Source: Crocodylus rhombifer
Lineage: Eukaryota > Chordata > Crocodylia > Crocodylidae
NCBI GenBank assembly: GCA_038503035.1
Contig: JAVSML010000042.1
Span: 620,001 to 684,000, forward strand
Length of the DNA stretch: 64,000 nucleotides
Reading direction: 5' to 3'
The notes under the pieces are model-generated. The model was given only the letters and a program-made list of their open reading frames with translations, had not been told where the DNA came from and made no database searches. Numbering within the stretch: position 1 is the stretch's first letter; each line of letters opens with the position of its first letter. Of the stretch, positions 47,093 through 58,965 are shown in pieces. The translations under genes were made by a program, and so were the position numbers.

Positions 47093-48968
47093 TGCTTCCA
47101 GTAGAGACCTCCAGTTCAACTACTGATTAGGTTTGATTCTGCATAGCATTTCTTATATATGACAGTAACTTATATGTGATAACTAACCTGGGGTGGAATG
47201 GATACCCACGAAGTAGTATTTATCATCTTATAGTGCTACCATTTTTACAAGGTAGTGGTGTCATTAAAGTTAATCCAATTGACAATCACAGCAGTGTATG
47301 ACTGAACTGAAAGGGCTGGAGCACAGCTCATGAGCCACCAAAGGGGTTATTTACTGCAGCTTGCTCTTAAAAGTAAAAACTCCTTTTTACATTAATTGAA
47401 AACTTTTACTTTGTAAAGGCTGGCTGCTTGGAAAGATAAACTATTGTCAAATGTCCTACTCAGCTAAATGCCATTGCAGCTGTAAGCTCCAACCAAACGT
47501 GAAGTCACCTAAGGATTAATTCACAGAAATAAAGAGCACAGCTTGAACCTTCAACTTTTTTTTCTGATCAAACACCGTCTTTGAGACAACTGAACAGTTT
47601 GCACCAAGCAAAGAGCTGGGTTTCTGGTCAGCCTTTTATTATTTTCACAAAGCACCGTACTTCGAGTGAACGCACAGCTACATGTGCTCCTGGTGATAAT
47701 GACACGTTCAGGTAGGTTCTCCAGCCTACATATGCTTCTTTAAAGGTTAGTCTAGGCTTGGGTGTTTTGTTTTGCTTTGTTTTGTTGGAAGAACTTTAAG
47801 GACAACTTGAAGGACAATCAATCTTTTCATTAGCTCTTTTAATAGCATCCCCACCCAGACCTCCCTCACTCACAAAACAAATAAAACACATTCTTGCTAC
47901 ATAAAAGGAACACTGCCAGTTTAAAAATTCCATATTCATTTCATAATCAGTAACAAAATGATAAATTATTTAAAGTAACATATTGTTCTCTCTGTCTGCT
48001 GTGTATCTCCCTTTCACATTTTGACTTGGATGAAAAAGAATACAAGCTACAGAAGTCAGCTGCCATTTTTTTCCCTTTCTGTTTTTGTTTCATTTTCTGG
48101 TTGTTCCACGTTTTTAAAAAGAAAAACCATAAAGCATTTTTAATGGTATTAGATGCTTTAAATATTTCTTTTCAAAAGGACTTACATTTGGGTCCTCAAC
48201 TACTTCCCTTAATTTTATATGGAATAGTTCTTTAAGAGTTTATTATTAAAAATAACTCAGCTATAGACCAACGATGCAGCTTGATCACGGTTTACCGGTG
48301 ATCACATCCAGTCTGAAAAACAGCACACAACACCAAGTTATCTAAGGGGTAATGACTGAACAATATCTTGTAAATAAACTTCTTATAATGAAAAATAAAA
48401 TGCAAAAGATATTTTAATTTTGGACTGAAGTATTTTCAGTAATCACAGTGTAACTCATGAGTCATGACTTACCCTATACTCCCACAAGTAATCCAAAGGA
48501 ACATAAATTTCTATCTTTTCTAATTGATTGCATCTAACATGTGACAGAAAAGCTGGAGTTACCCTCTAATAACCAGTCTGCAGATCTGATCAAAGCCCTT
48601 TATTAATAATCAATGAGGCAACAGAGGCAGGTGGTTTGTTTCGGGTTTTTTTGTTTCGTTTTGAAGATTAAAAACAAGAGGTCCAGTCTAGTCGAAGCTC
48701 CTCAATCCACTGTCCAGTTTACATAGAAATGCTGTCTTGTTTGTCACATATATAGAGAGATCTTTCTAAATGCTTTAAGAAACAATGTCTTTACTATAGG
48801 GTGTTTTTTTTCACTAAACTACTAAGGGAATGATACTATTTGAAAGTAAGCCCTGTACAACTGGTCTGTGAGGTTCACACTATCTGATATTAAATGAGTT
48901 ATTTCACAGGAACACAAACTATAAAATATTATTGCCAATGCTCTAAAGATGTGAGCATTTTTAAAAAT
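47093..48968. other. AT-rich non-coding sequence
   Basis: I see no gene or clear repeat, only simple runs such as tttgttttgctttgttttgt near 47,765. Confidence 0.45.
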
Positions 48969-49800
48969 GTGGCAGGCTGGCCGGTGGGCTCACTGGCAGC
49001 CAGCTTGATGCTTTGAGCTGGATGGCTTAGGCTGATTGGTTGGGGGAATTCCCTCCCCACCAATCAGTAGAAGGCAGGAGGAAGGCTTGCCCTGACCTCA
49101 ACTAGAGGCAAGGTGAAGAGGACCTGAGGGGGAATTAACCCCTCAGGCTATCCTACTGGTCCATTTTCAATCTGGAAGGGGGAGAAAGCCTCCAGAAGGG
49201 ATAAAAGCTCCCAGAAAGCACGTGGCGTCCTGTCAAGCCGTGCTGCACCTGTGCCATGGGACAGCTGCTGCATGGGTGCCAGGCAGGGGAGGCGATCCCC
49301 ACTGCCTCCCACTTCCCCGCACTGCATGGGGAGGCTCTGCCATGAGCTCTACTACAACCTGCGAGTGTGGGGCTTTTTTTTTTTTTTTAATTGCTGGGGT
49401 GCTGTCATCATTCAGGGGCAGGCGGGGGGGCAGGGAGGAGAGATCAGGGAGCAGGGGCTGTGTGGGAGGGCTCTGCCACATGGCCCCAGAGCCCCCCCTA
49501 CTGCTGGCGAGCGCAGGGCTTTTATTTTTTATTTTTTAAATTGCTGGGAGGCTAGGGCCAGGCAAGGAAGCCATCGGGGCGGGCAATCAGGGAGCTGGGG
49601 GGGGCTCTGCCAGAAGACCCCAGAGCCCCCACTGCAGCCAGTGAATGCAGGGCATTTTTTCTTTTTTTTTCTTTTTTTTTTAAGTGCCAGGAGGCTGGGG
49701 CTGGGTGAGGGATGGGGCTGGCCAGGGAAGCCATGAATGGGGGCTTCTCCCACAGCTCTCCCACCCAGGGAGAGGCAGGAACAGCCAGAGGAGCTGTGGG
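48969..49800 (+). repeat. GC-rich block with a diverged minisatellite
   Basis: Left part (48,969-49,236): GC-rich, starts tgtggcaggctggccgg and holds a TATA-like ggataaaagctcc near 49,199; LTR-like but not proven. Right part: three units of about 130-150 bp, each with a gcagggct/ggggct word, a T-run of 9-20, a gctgggaggct word and a ccccagagccccc word. The T-runs start near 49,374, 49,519 and 49,655. It leads directly into family G copy 2. Confidence 0.55.
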
Positions 49801-49837
49801 AGAACCTGCAGTCGCCTGTGCTTGCCTCTCCCCGGCC

Positions 49838-50012
49838 AATCTGAATCTCCGAATCTTTCCAAATCTTTTCCAAATCAATTGGAAGTCTTCAGATTTGATT
49901 CAGACCTTTTAATGGGTCTCCCAATTCAGTTTGGATTCAGAGACTCACCCGCCGAATCAGGCCGAATCTCCTTCAAATCAAATTGGCTACCAAAGCTTCA
50001 AACAGCCCTAAT
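49838..50012 (+). repeat. Family G repeat, copy 2
   Basis: It shares with 4,238-4,497 the word aatgggtctcc, the gaatcaggcc block and gaatctcc/gattcag words in the same order. It ends gcttcaaacagccctaat. The minisatellite on its left may be the expanded interior of the same element. Confidence 0.55.
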
Positions 50013-50899
50013 CTTTATGCACGTGTATCTCATTTTATGTCATCTTACTGTGCATGTTCAATTATTGTCCCATCACTGCCAGATTTTCCTGTTGTTGATT
50101 TGCTGTCTAACGTGTTGTGTCATTGACTGTTCCTTTACCTGCTGCCTGGAGGGTCCTGTCAAGGGCTGGAACTGCAGACTAACCAGAAGACCTCAGAGGA
50201 TTAAGGCCTGTGCCTGAGTTCAGGGTTAATAAGAGTTATTGTTTATGTAAACCTATATTTGTAAATACCATATGTATGTATGTATATACATTTATGTTTA
50301 CAAGTTCACAGCAGGAAATCACAATATGTATCTACATATCTTTCATATAAAGCTTATCTGCTGCCATGTTAAAGTTCATGTTACCTGACCCGGGAGTTAT
50401 TTTAAAACTGGGGAAGTTTGTGGTGGGCAATACATAAATACATTTCGCTTTCCCTTCACATAAGAAAATTAAAGGAAAAAAAAAAGACTGCACACTGTAC
50501 TTCTAGGGAGAGTCTTATGTGTCACTGTTTGAAGGTCCCAATTTTAGAAATAAGTCCAACTGAAAGTCCAAATTAGAAGTTGATATCTGAGCCCAGCACT
50601 AGAAGCTTAAGTTTTTCTCTTCTTAATTGGTACACAGCAAAGTTTGCATTCAGATTTCAAAAAACAGAATGGCTCAATGCCACCTTTTCCTATTCTTTCT
50701 CTCTTCCCTTCATGGAAATATTCACTTCTACAAGGAGAAAACAATATGAAGTAGTTAAGTAAAGTCATATCACACTGCTCTTTTCCTTAATGTGAACTCC
50801 TGTTTATACTGGTTTCTCATAGTCCAAGGTCAGAAACTGTAAATGGGATGCTTTTGAAAGTATGCAAATGAGATTCTTTCTCTGGCGGAATATTGCTAG
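50013..50899. other. Unassigned sequence
   Basis: No gene. A (tatg)n-like tract (atgtatgtatgtatataca) lies near 50,272-50,292. Confidence 0.4.
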
Positions 50900-51373
50900 A
50901 AGATGCCACAAAACAAGGAGTGCATCTATCAATGAACCTCAAGCAAGACCCAGGAAGCTGAAATATGGCATCCAGTTCTGGGCTCAGCACTTTAGAAAGG
51001 ATGTAGAGGAGTGAAGGCTCAGTGGGGATTTGGTGGCAGCCTACAAGTATGTAAGGGGTGTGCATCAGGAACCAGGAGAACATCTGTCCACCAAGGCACC
51101 CCAAGGGAAGACACGGTCTAACGGTCACAAACTGCTGGAAGATTGTTTTTCACTGGACATAAGGAAAAACTTCTTTATCATCTGAGTCTTCAGAGTCTGG
51201 AATAGACTCTCCCCAGAAGTGAAGCAAGCACCTACTCTGGATACCTTTAAGGAAAGCTTGGATCTTGCTGGGGTGATCTCACCCCAGCTGACTTTTCAAC
51301 CCTTGGGCAGGAGACTGGACCCAATGATCTTGCAAGGTCCCTTCCAGCCCTAATGTCTATGAAATCTATGAAG
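50900..51373 (+). pseudogene. CR1 3' fragment, decayed
   Basis: Words corresponding to IQFWAQHFRKDVEE, GDLVAAYKYVRG, SNGHKLLEDCF and LDIRKNFF of the ORF2 C-terminus are read with a stop near 51,014 and another near 51,183. The 3' end is the copy 1 type (ttgcaaggtcccttccagcc, then atgtctatgaaatctatg). It has roughly twice the changes of the 26,277 tail and is older. Confidence 0.75.
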
Positions 51374-53631
51374 GAGGGAGTGTGGTATTTTTTTTAATGG
51401 AGAATCAGAGTCAACAGTTAGAAGAATAGTGTGTCGTCTTGAAGAATACCTGAAAATGAGACTGCAAGAAGACTACGAGGGCACAGTTAGGCAGCAGGCT
51501 CATGTGAAGAGAAGAGTGTGAGAGAGAAGTGTGGACAGAAGAAATGGAGTTGCATGTGGAGATGAGTGGACCAATTTTGGAAACGTAGCAACCTAATGGA
51601 ATATATAAACACTGGGGATGCAGGAGAAAAGGAGAGAGGGGACCATGATGCTGAAGTGACAGAAAGGAAGTAACTGACAGGTGAAGGAACGAATTTATCC
51701 TACTCACAGTATGGGAAGGTAGCAGACTAACAAAGATGAACCCAAAATTGTTTCTCCGACTTCTAAAAGATGACCACTTGGTGACTAATATCAATAACTA
51801 TTATTTGTATGTTGCTTTAAATAATCAATTCAATAATTTTACTCAGCATAAAGGTTCCTTGGACAGTAAACACATATGCCAGCAGCTAGCAACTTTTTGC
51901 AGTGGGGGAATGACCCCACACAAGGACCTGGCTGCTAGTGCTGCTTCTCGTTGCAATCCAGCCAAGGCCCATACTGGGGCAGCCTCCTGCCACCCAATTT
52001 TGTGCTGCCAAAGCCCCCCTTGTCAGACTACCACTGAAGTCCACTAGGTCTGTAAACCTGCAGGCTAGATCCTGACCCATGATGCATGCAGTTACAAAAT
52101 ATGCACATATATGTTGAAATTTAAGGTGCAAAACAGGAAACCCTATCCTTCAAACTCCACATACCTCAGATGTCTTCTCAAGAAAAGCATAGCTGTGCCA
52201 GATAGCACCATTCCAGCAGTTAGTATGTTCAAAACACATTACAATAGAATATTCTTTTCAGCTTTACTCTCCAATTTACCATCTCTATTTACCTCTGAAC
52301 GCACGGCTGACATTGGAACCCAGCAATAAATTATAACCATAGGAATTAGGTCAGAGGCCACTTCAGTAGTGTCCGTGCCTAGAACTGTTAGCAGAATTTG
52401 GACCCCTGTATAACACAGCCCATACTCTATTGATGCATAATAACTGTTTAATGAAGTTCTACTTCTTTCTTAGAGTGTATTACATGAGGAAACTTCATCT
52501 CCGTTCTTCAGTCCCAGTTCAGTGCACTTGCAAGAAACACTCAAGAAAGTACCTGTAAACTTCTGAACTATGCAAGCTCCTGGCAAGTGGATACAGGCCT
52601 TGAAAAGGCGGACTGACTTGGAAGGAAAGCTGGCCCATTATAGGAAGGGACACAACATCCAGATGTTTTGAAGCTGCTTACAGTGTAAAAATGAGTGCTG
52701 TGCCTGACATGCCAAGCAGTTAACAGGTTTCACTCTTTCACTATGACCTTTAAAAGTCCGCTCTTCAGGCTGGGGGAGCCTTGTTCTCTCCCTGACTATT
52801 TTACAAAGCAGAATGCACAGGTGACTGGTATGGGGCATGGGGAGTGGGCACGTAGTCCCCCTGAGATTGGCCCCCAACTCAGCACTGCTTATGATGGGGA
52901 AGGTTTTTTGCCATGCAAGCTGGCAGTGTGTTGGGCAGGGGGGTCACTAAGCCACACCACAGAAGTATAGGAGTGGAAATGGGGCTCTGAGCCTGTCCCC
53001 AGACCCACCCACAAATTGTGCCCCACCAGACTCAGGAGGTACCAGTCACCCCTGGCAGCATGGATGACCTTCAGACTCATTTCATCTCTGCATTTGAGAG
53101 ATGAGGAAAGGAGTAGTTCCTTGTACTTCTGCACCCTACATAGGCTTCTTCCATTCTGACATTGCCAGCCAGGGGCCCAAACTCAATTTTGGACTAAACA
53201 GTTAGTACCCTAAGCATCATTCCCAGCAGGTAGGGGACACTAAAAAGGTGGAACAGCCATTGCAGAAGTCATAGAGGTCAATGTGGGTTGGGTCAGACCT
53301 CTCAGTTTGATCCATTTAATCATTTTAGTTGTAAATATATACTCCAAGTAAAGGTTATATCCCTAAATGAAATATTAGAGAATAGTCATAAATCCTGTGA
53401 ATGTAAAAGCTGATCCCCACCTTTAATATCTGTGAAGCATTTTTTAAACAGGGTATACGATAGGACGAATAAATATTCCTTATTATCCTCATTCCATAGC
53501 TTAAACATGATTTTTTCAAGGTAAATTTAGATCCGGATGTGTTCGTATGAAATTAAGGATCCGGTATGGCAATAATGATTGACCTGCAGTAGATGCCCAT
53601 TGATTTCTCCTTTAAATATTACAGTAATTTA
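51374..53631. other. Unassigned non-coding sequence
   Basis: No gene or recognisable repeat. A GC-richer patch at 51,895-52,060 and another at 52,850-53,060 lack any domain or paired ends. Confidence 0.45.
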
Positions 53632-53728
53632 TATTTATACATTCCCATAGCAGACCTTAAAAATTCTGCCTGGTGCCCAGATAGTTAAACAAGTATTTGC
53701 TGTTAGATAACCTTTGAAGTTGCAGCAT
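53632..53728 (+). repeat. 97-bp inverted repeat, left arm
   Basis: The minus strand of this segment matches 56,385-56,481 over exactly 97 positions with 7 mismatches and no gaps. Homology stops sharply at both edges. See the right arm for interpretation. Confidence 0.9.
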
Positions 53729-54646
53729 TCAAGGTAGTTCCTATATTAAGTATGAGAAAATACAGGAGAACACTACAGACACTGATGTAACCAGATTTTT
53801 CTATTTTATAAAACATTGACAACTGTTTTAAAAATAACCCTTGTATACTACACTCCATATTTCCCTGGTGTAACTTCAGTGAATCTAGTGACATGTTTTT
53901 ATGTCATAATATGCTGCTGTTATGCTGATGTAAAAATCCATTAGCCCTGGCTCTTGTTATATTCACCAGAGGCTTTGCTATTTTAATGGCTTGCCTTAAA
54001 ATATATGCTTTAAAAAAAGGAAAATATTTTGGGGCAGAGTAATCAAAGAGCAATACTTTTAATGCCAAAACATATATACAGTAAATGAATATTTTCATTC
54101 TTACCACAAGACTGCTGTCCAGAGAAAATCTTTTCCCAAATTCCCTTTTCTGTAGCTGTCTTTTTCTCTCCATGGATGAGGTTATTTGTTTTCCTTTTGC
54201 TGTACTAGAAATATCAGGCTGTTTCCAGCATCACTGAAAAAATTAAAAGCACATTTCAATATTCTGGTTAACAGTTTCTGTCCTTCATCATTAACTTTTT
54301 AATAACCCAACAGTTAATGACTTAGCGTAGGCTATGTTCCAGGAACATGTTTTGTGTGCCAAAAGAACGGATGTGTCCAGACAGAAATGTGAACTGAACA
54401 TATTGGTAATATCTCAACCAAAAGAGAAAAAAAACAATCTATGTTGATACTGTCCTTGGTTGCCTTTATCAGGGCACTCTGTGTTTTTATAGTCTTTACT
54501 AACAGAGCTGGGAAATGTGTTTGCAGAGCTAATCAGCTGTCTGAGAAAAAAAAACCGAACAGTTCATTTCATGTTATTCACACTCTTCAGGAAGCCCTGT
54601 TTGCAGGCATCCCTGTATCTATAAGGCACAAATCCTGCAAGAGTCC

Positions 54647-54726
54647 ATGTGCATTCAACTTCAATTATTCTTTAGGGAAACAGTCAATGTGAATTCAACT
54701 TCAATTATTCTTTAAGGAAACAGAGC
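54647..54726 (+). repeat. Tandem pair, period 40
   Basis: Two adjacent units, the second starting atgtgaattcaacttcaatt at 54,687, differ at only a few positions (for example tttaggg against tttaagg). It is a recent local duplication. Confidence 0.85.
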
Positions 54727-54938
54727 AACCTGAGCACCGTTCCTAGATTTGAGAGGTCAGAAGTTTCAGTTGTGATCATCCTCTAATTTGAACCCTTGCA
54801 CAACACAAGCCATGGAATATCACCCAGTAAATCCTGTAGTGGAGGTAATTATCTTTTCCTGCCGTAGAGGACTGGGCTTATGGTTGCTGACATTTTTCTA
54901 TTAAGTCTATTTCCAAGTCATAATTTACCACTTGTAGC

Positions 54939-54961
54939 AAAAAAAAAAAAAAAAAAAAAAA
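54939..54961 (+). repeat. Run of 23 A
   Basis: Uninterrupted A run. No retrotransposed sequence was recognised upstream, and no target duplication was seen. Confidence 0.9.
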
Positions 54962-55055
54962 TCCCAACATGTCCATGATAACAGGATACTTATTTCAAAG
55001 CTTTAAACTTGTAAAACATGCAGCTGACATTTGTATAGTGTGCTTTGGGGATATA

Positions 55056-55160
55056 GGCCAGATTTTATCTCAGCTGCACTCATGTAAATCTTGGGTAACT
55101 GCTGAAGTTAATGAAATTATTCTGGATTTACGATGGGGTAACTGAGATTAAAATCTGGCC
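55056..55160. mobile_element. Palindromic mini-element (fold-back MITE)
   Basis: The left end ggccagattttatctcag and right end ctgagattaaaatctggcc are inverted copies with one base missing on the left. The interior continues the symmetry (gtaaatcttgggtaac on the left, gatttacgatggggtaac on the right). At 105 bp nearly the whole element can fold on itself. I recognise this general layout as a common amniote palindromic MITE, but the family name is not certain. It may have a decayed relative at 29,733-29,905. Confidence 0.7.
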
Positions 55161-56384
55161 CAGATCAAGGCAGAGAGATATGTACATGAATATAAAGCCA
55201 AATATAGGAAATTCCTCCCCCAATTCTTACTGAGTGCATCTATAATGTCAAAGGACAACATTCTAGAGCTGTTACTCTGGGCTGACTCCCAGTAAAGCCA
55301 AAGGGAGTTTTCAGTGCACAGGGGTTTGGGGATTTTGTCCAAAATCTTTATTCAAGAGCTGTTTTAAAAATATGAGATTTGTAAAAAATAATAGTTTTGC
55401 ATTCTTGCAATTAGTGCTAAACCCATCAAATGTAATGGGAAATCACACTGATAGAGGGCAGAATCTGGATCTAAACAGCCCGGTTGTGACCTACGTTGCT
55501 CACTATGATTAGCACCTTCAAAAATGAGCAGCCCTAGTACTTCAATAGGGCTACTGTAATGAAAGTGTATTTTCTGAGACTTCAGGGAATCAGAATCTGC
55601 AAGATATCCAATGTTAGTTTTATTGTTCTCCCCAGTATAGATGGGCACTGGATCTCACTTACACTCATACTTTTGATTTACACTGATGGGAAATGAGAGT
55701 TCAGCCAGTTCTGTAAAAAGAATGAGTCCACACAGAGATTCATCTCCACAATGTGCACAACGAGGAGGATACATATCAATGAAGAAATCTCAGTTATTAC
55801 TTTGTAATCATTTTTCCCCCATTTTATACAAAGATGATTACTGTACACCTCTTCTGCTTTCTTTACTACTGTACCAATTATAATGTTATATGTGCTATTC
55901 TTGAGATAATCAAGGAATGCAATAGCAAACTACTACATAGTTGTTCACAGACTAGTTAACCTGGCTGATAAGAAATACCACAATAAATATTATAAAAGAG
56001 ACATAGGCAATTTATTGCAATGTTTTTTACTTTATTATACCACACATCAGCAAAAGAAAGAGTTAACTCCTATCATCTTTAACAGGACTTGTACACTTGT
56101 CATGCCTGTAGTGCATGTGCTGAAGGAAAGGTTATTTCTACTGACCGGTGGATATACAACAATGCTGGAATAAACTGGAGGCAGTTATAGTTTGGATAAA
56201 CTTATCCCAAGTATTTGTGCAGAGACATTTAGCAGAGACCAGCCCAATTCTGGTGTAGGAATATGGTGAAGTCTTAAATGATACTGTAAGCATGTGCCAC
56301 ACAAGCATGAAGACAAAAGCAAGATTACATGTTAGAACTAGCAGAAACTGATGCTAAGGAATGTTAGTCTGTGTTAGTCTGTCT

Positions 56385-56481
56385 ATGCTGCAACTTCTGA
56401 GGTTATCTAACAAGGAATACTTGTTTAACTATCTGGGCACCAGACAAAATTTTTAAGGTCTGCTATGGGAATGTATAAATA
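56385..56481 (+). repeat. 97-bp inverted repeat, right arm
   Basis: It reads atgctgcaacttctgagg at the left and gaatgtataaata at the right; the opposite strand of 53,632-53,728 has the same word order. Identity is 90 of 97. At the outer edges both arms have TA just outside or at the end of a tttatacattccc word, which would fit TA duplications of a Tc1/mariner-like element 53,634-56,479. Independent insertion of two copies of an unknown repeat would give the same picture. Confidence 0.9.
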
Positions 56482-57589
56482 CAAGTGCTAGTGATCAGTC
56501 ACACATCGAGGGCTAAAACCTTCCTTAATATGCACAGCTCAGACTTGCTGCTAGAGGGCTGATGAGCAGAGGCATGGCTAGGGACTGCAGATCTGCTCCA
56601 TGCCTTCCCTGCTCACTGTTCTCTAGCCAAAATATAAACCAGGAAGGGGCTTATCCCTCCATCGGGTCCCAGATCCCCCCTTGACTCTTGAATCAACCCC
56701 TCGACCCCTGGATCTCTACTCTACTGCACCAATCAGCCCGAGAGCACTGGCAGGGTAGTGTGGGGGGACTGCTTCTAGGTTCCCTGAAGCTCACGCTCCT
56801 TGATCCTCCAGCTCCATTAAATTATGTGGCCCAGCAGGGGCTGGAGCTGGGTGCACAGAGTTGGCATGGTCCCCAGGGACCCCAGGAGCACGCAGGGAGG
56901 AGAAACTCCCCCAACGTCTCTGCCACTCTCAGACTGATTAGGGCAGAATGCAGCAACCCCCACCCACCTGCTCCCCCATCCTCCTACCCCTTCCCTCTTT
57001 CTCCCTCCAATCCTGCCTCTGTCACTCTTTCCCCATGCTCCCCCTACCCACCCCCAACTCCCCTTCACCTCTTTTCCCTCCAACCCCACTCAACCCATCC
57101 CCACCCACCTGTTGCCCAACTGTTCCCAGCTGCCAGTCCAGGGCTGTAAAGTCCTAAACGATAACTTGTACACCTGGAAGCAGTGCCTTCAGGGATGCTG
57201 GAAGATCACAAATTGATGGTTTTATCTCAGATGAATATGTGAAAGTTAACTTAATACAAGCTATGTAGCACAGCTCAGAAGATAATCCTTGCCTAAAGTG
57301 GCATAACTCCAGGATGCCTAAAGGGCACTTGGCGCTTGTTAATGAGCCTTAATGTGTGATCATTCAAGTCTCAAGTGCTCTTAACTGTGGGCTAATTGTA
57401 ATGTGTACTCTCACCCTAAAAGCCTTGTTAAATGGTAATTTTGGGTGGTTCTTCGCGCTCTTAACACCTTGACTGTCCACACAGTAACACCTGAAATGTG
57501 TTTTAAGGATACATTAGGCAGCCCATATTATCTCTCTCCAGGGAAGGCTTATCTCTGATCCCTGCTACCCAGCTTGTATTACACAAAGG
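56482..57589. other. Unassigned sequence with a C-rich patch
   Basis: No gene. At 56,940-57,120 a C/T-rich patch (cccacccacctgctccccc-type words) yields Pro/Ser frames of up to 153 codons that are compositional artefacts. Confidence 0.45.
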
Positions 57590-57958
57590 CAGAGGCAAGC
57601 AAAGTCTGGCCTGTGGGCCGGATCAAGCAGGGCATGTGGCTGGGTGGGGAGCTACCCCAGGGCAGGAACCGGGATCTTGCGGCGGTGATGCAGGCAGCAG
57701 ATCGCGGCTCTGCCATGGCTCCAGCCTGCACTATCGCTGCCACGAGATCCTGGCCCCAGCCTGGGAGCAGCTCCCCGCCCAGCAGCGAGCCCTGCCAGTG
57801 CACTTCTCAGGCCAGTCTCCAGAGAAACAATGGCCCCGCTCTGCCACAGCCCCGCCACTCCCGGGGTCTCCACAGAGACCTGCCAGAGTGACACAAGCAT
57901 GGACTGCTGGGAAATGGAGTCCGGCCACCAGCTGGATCCACCATTTTGCCCATCCCTG
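57590..57958 (-). mobile_element. hAT-like element, minus orientation
   Basis: On the minus strand it starts cagggatgggcaaaatggtg and continues with words close to the start of the 58,321 element (ggatccagc, then catttcccagca). The other end starts cagaggcaagcaaagtctgg. Flanking 8-mers (cacaaagg and gcccagcc) do not match, so one boundary may be wrong or the flanks decayed. The interior is GC-rich without transposase. Confidence 0.55.
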
Positions 57959-58320
57959 GCCCAGCCAGCCCAGAGAAGAGCAGCAGCCCGGCAGTGACAC
58001 CAGACGGATAAGTTAACCCCTCCTTGCCTGCTCCACCGGGATGGACAGTACAGGTAGCCACAAATAAGTGGGGGTAGGGAAGCAGGTGGGGAGCCCCAGG
58101 GGCAGGGGAGGGAAACTGAGGGAGCCCCTGGGGTGGAGTAAAGCCCAGAATGGGGGGGGGGGTCATTCTTACCATTCAGTCCTTCAGGCCCCTGCTGGCC
58201 TGAAGCACAAGTGCTCCAAACTCGAGCTAGCACCAAACACCCATCAACATTTGTGCAGCTCACAGCATAAGGTGTAACAAGGCCCTGAGGTTCCTAGCCA
58301 AGACTGCTTACAGGCTAAGC
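57959..58320. other. GC-rich spacer between two hAT-like elements
   Basis: No gene is supported. A run of nine or more G lies near 58,150. Confidence 0.4.
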
Positions 58321-58637
58321 CAGGGTGGGCAAAATGGCTGATCCAGCCAGAGGCCAGACTTCATTTCCCAGCTGCCCCTGCCCACATCCTTGCAACCAGT
58401 TTCCATGGAGATCCCAGGAACAGGCCCAGCAGTGCTGAGGCAGGGTGCACAGCGGGAGGGGGAGCTGCTGGGGGGCTGGGGCAGGCTGCAATCTACTGCC
58501 TGCATGCCCCGTCCAGGTAGTGTGGACTCCTGGGGTCTCCATGGAAACCAGCCACAGTGATGTAGGTAGGGGCTGCTGGGAAATGGAGTCCACCATGGGC
58601 CCAATCCAGCCTGTGGGTCAGATTTTTCCAGCCCCTG
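58321..58637 (+). mobile_element. 317-bp fold-back hAT-like element
   Basis: It starts cagggtgggcaaaatgg and ends, on the other strand, caggggctggaaaaatc. Flanking 8-mers ggctaagc (58,313-58,320) and gtctaggc (58,638-58,645) agree at 6 of 8. The inverted relation goes well beyond the ends: catttcccagctgcccctg on the left corresponds to catttcccagcagcccctac on the right (other strand), then ccagtttccatggagatccc to ctggtttccatggagacccc. So arms of about 100 bp face each other and could form a long hairpin. It is related to 57,590-57,958 and, at the ends, to 40,820-42,948. Confidence 0.7.
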
Positions 58638-58879
58638 GTCTAGGCCTATCCAGAGTTAAATATTGAGAGCTAAGTGTATCTGCTAGTTGTGAAAGGATAA
58701 TATCCCATAAAACACAGGCCAAGATTTTGAAAACTGAACAAGTAGTGTGGGTGCCAAGTAAATGCTTACCCTTCAGAAATCAGAATGGAAAAGGGGTTCT
58801 CAAGCTGGGTGCCCAGAATTACCAGAGGCAAGATTGTTTGGGGCTGATATCTTTTACTGAGCCACCTGCATGCAACTAT

Positions 58880-58965
58880 GCAGTTGCACAGTGGAGCTGG
58901 TCCAATAAAAGATACCATCCACAAAAACGTGTCTCTTCCTGGACCAACATGGCATTAACTTCACT
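58880..58965 (+). repeat. Dispersed repeat copy (plus strand)
   Basis: Contains gagctggtccaataaaagat, ccatccacaaaaacgtgtct and ggaccaacatggc. I recognise this as a common reptile dispersed repeat tail, but its class is not certain. Partner of 40,432-40,480. Confidence 0.5.

Larger units (their letters stand above)
53729..56384. other. Spacer between the 97-bp inverted arms
   Basis: About 2.66 kb of mostly AT-rich sequence without a transposase or other recognisable gene. It holds a 40-bp tandem pair (54,647-54,726), a 23-A run (54,939-54,961) and a small palindromic element (55,056-55,160). Confidence 0.6.

Noticed and set aside
54939..54961. A-run as the tail of a processed pseudogene
   Set aside because: The upstream sequence has no recognisable coding sense and no target duplication; the run alone is not evidence.
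56688..57157. 153-codon Pro/Ser-rich frame
   Set aside because: It results from a C/T-rich patch; there is no signal peptide, domain or neighbouring exon structure.
57652..58263. 203-codon minus-strand frame
   Set aside because: It spans hAT-like elements and GC-rich spacer; no transposase blocks are visible.
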